A DNA stretch of 64,000 bases. It comes from Lachnospiraceae bacterium. Its GTDB lineage: Bacteria > Bacillota > Clostridia > Lachnospirales > Lachnospiraceae. Below the pieces are notes generated by a model, which did not search any database, was not told where the DNA came from, and worked only from the letters and a program-made list of their open reading frames with translations. A program made the position numbers and the translations under genes. The stretch is from NCBI GenBank assembly GCA_015057525.1, contig SVEE01000010.1, positions 18,814 to 82,813 on the forward strand. The letters run 5' to 3'. Positions 62,941 through 64,000 of this stretch are shown here, piece by piece. Numbering within the stretch: the stretch's first letter is position 1; each line of letters begins with the position of its first letter.

Positions 62941-63318
62941 TTACTTTCTCAAATTACTTTCCTTATCAAAAAATGCTTTCTCCAGCATCTCATACTCTGC
63001 ATCCGAACATACCTCTTTGCATCGTTTCTGATATTTTTTAGAACGCTCCAACATATTATTAATCTTCTCACAAGGAAACTCTCCGCATTGATTGCATTTA
63101 TCTACATTATGCTCCTTTGTGCATTCTACCAATTGATATGTACACTTTTTATGGGAAGAACATCCTTCGCATTTGATTTCTTCATTGGATACAATGTGGT
63201 CGCGCCAGCCTACTCGGTACCATAATTCTGCCACCTTCTGGAGTTCTTCCTCACTATGAGCATTATATCTGGGACATTCTATGCAATTGTCTCCGCATAG
63301 GGTGATTTTTTCTTTCAT
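62941..63318 (-). CDS. DUF3795 cysteine-rich protein
   Basis: 125 residues with 13 cysteines in metal-site-like spacing: LCGDNCIECPRYNA, CEGCSSHKKCTYQLVECTKE, and CNQCGEFPCEKINNML. This matches DUF3795, a presumed zinc- or iron-sulfur-binding family of unknown function common in Clostridia and methanogens. It is 21 bases after the methyltransferase gene and 39 bases before the EFR1 gene, so it belongs to the same operon. Confidence 0.88.
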   Translation of the reverse strand: MKEKITLCGDNCIECPRYNAHSEEELQKVAELWYRVGWRDHIVSNEEIKCEGCSSHKKCTYQLVECTKEHNVDKCNQCGEFPCEKINNMLERSKKYQKRCKEVCSDAEYEMLEKAFFDKESNLRK

Positions 63319-63339
63319 AAACGCACTTCCTACAAAACT

Positions 63340-63957
63340 TTATTTACCAAAATCTAATTGCACCAGCTTCTTCCCATTTGGCAACGAATACTCTAAGGTC
63401 TGAATTAATTGATATCCTATCCTTTCCATACTATTTTGCAGTTCTTGTTCCTCCATCTGATGGTGAAAACACTTCAATCCATCAAATGCATGCAAATATG
63501 GAGAATCTGACACAAAACTCTCATCCGTATTAATCTGAATAACACATGATACATATTGCGGATTTACTATCTTTACTACTTTTTGAAAACACTCATATCC
63601 AATGTACTCAATCAGCAAATTTGCTATCAAAAGATTTGCTTGTGGAAGTTTTTCAGTCTCACTATTTAAATCTACACAAAGACATTCCAGTATACCGGAT
63701 AGCATCTTATACCGTTCTTTAGTAGTTGCCAAATATTCAGCATTTATATCGACGCCATAAACCTTAGTTATCTTCGTGGCGTCAACGTGTTCCAAGCCGT
63801 TTCCACCTGCAATGCCAAGTATCATAACAGATTTTATATCATATTTATTCAATTGTCCTTGCATCATCTGATTCATTGCTTGTAGCTGCCGGACTGAATC
63901 CAGTGCCATATGACTTTCATAATCAGATAAGTTAATATCTTTCCATGGATTATTCAT
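63340..63957 (-). CDS. Class I SAM-dependent methyltransferase
   Basis: The ATG at 63957 has GGAG eight bases upstream (205 aa); an ATG six bases earlier is fused to the ribosome site. The Rossmann core shows SVMILGIAGGNGLEHVDATK (SAM loop), YGVDINAEYLATTKERY (acidic residue that holds the ribose) and ANLLIANLLIEYIGYECFQK. Substrate unknown. It is the first visible gene of the methyltransferase-DUF3795-EFR1-isochorismatase-macro operon; more genes may lie beyond the window. Confidence 0.85.
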   Translation of the reverse strand: MNNPWKDINLSDYESHMALDSVRQLQAMNQMMQGQLNKYDIKSVMILGIAGGNGLEHVDATKITKVYGVDINAEYLATTKERYKMLSGILECLCVDLNSETEKLPQANLLIANLLIEYIGYECFQKVVKIVNPQYVSCVIQINTDESFVSDSPYLHAFDGLKCFHHQMEEQELQNSMERIGYQLIQTLEYSLPNGKKLVQLDFGK

Positions 63958-64000
63958 ATTCATCTCTCCGTAGAATTTACTTCACAATATTCCCCAAACT

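Overview
The window reads as chromosome of a low-GC, Gram-positive gut or rumen Clostridium relative, most likely Lachnospiraceae (Roseburia, Lachnospira or Butyrivibrio type). The reasons are strong GGAGG ribosome sites, housekeeping proteins of clostridial type, HTH-less LacI-like/GGDEF proteins, a sigma factor with its own membrane anchor, EFR1 and DUF3795 proteins, and a type A RNase P RNA. I cannot name the species. No rRNA, tRNA, transposase, phage or CRISPR array was found. Most genes are on the minus strand.

Left part (1-24 kb): a BMP-family lipoprotein cut by the window edge; radA; a YtrA-type GntR regulator overlapping clpC; the purM-purN-purD operon; a plus-strand sugar-sensor-like diguanylate cyclase; metF with a thioesterase; a coiled-coil protein with a 42-bp tandem repeat; a nitroreductase; rnpB; and the dgt-dnaG-rpoD-trmK-nif3-nucleoside kinase run.

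Middle (24-42 kb): a secreted foldase-like lipoprotein, a sugar ABC importer without its own ATPase, a hydrolase-fold protein lacking its catalytic residues, trpS, an ABC-F protein with a degenerate second nucleotide site, and a complete TPP-riboswitch-controlled thiamine-precursor importer. Then come a secreted repeat protein, an SGNH hydrolase, and a two-component system with a small membrane protein.

Decayed patch (42.3-43.7 kb): four related 35-nt inverted-repeat units, a truncated nucleotidyltransferase and the tail of a BspA-like leucine-rich-repeat gene. It ends at a sigma factor fused to a membrane anchor and an outer domain.

Right part (45-64 kb): a cyclic-di-GMP block (propeller/HD-GYP, LacI-like/GGDEF, HD-GYP), a Bce/Mac-like ABC exporter with its two-component system, a YtrA-regulated ABC operon, a chemoreceptor, and a five-gene redox/ADP-ribose operon.

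The most interesting signal is a dispersed, structured, apparently non-coding element present three times (37069-37327, 56668-56888, 58997-59207). Each copy has a conserved core of about 130 nt with three compensatory base-pair changes. The core is enclosed by long inverted-repeat arms whose sequence differs at every site while their complementarity is kept. In all three the same core strand would be carried on a neighbouring gene's transcript. One copy lies inside the thiamine riboswitch leader, and two in opposite orientation bracket the YtrA-ABC operon.
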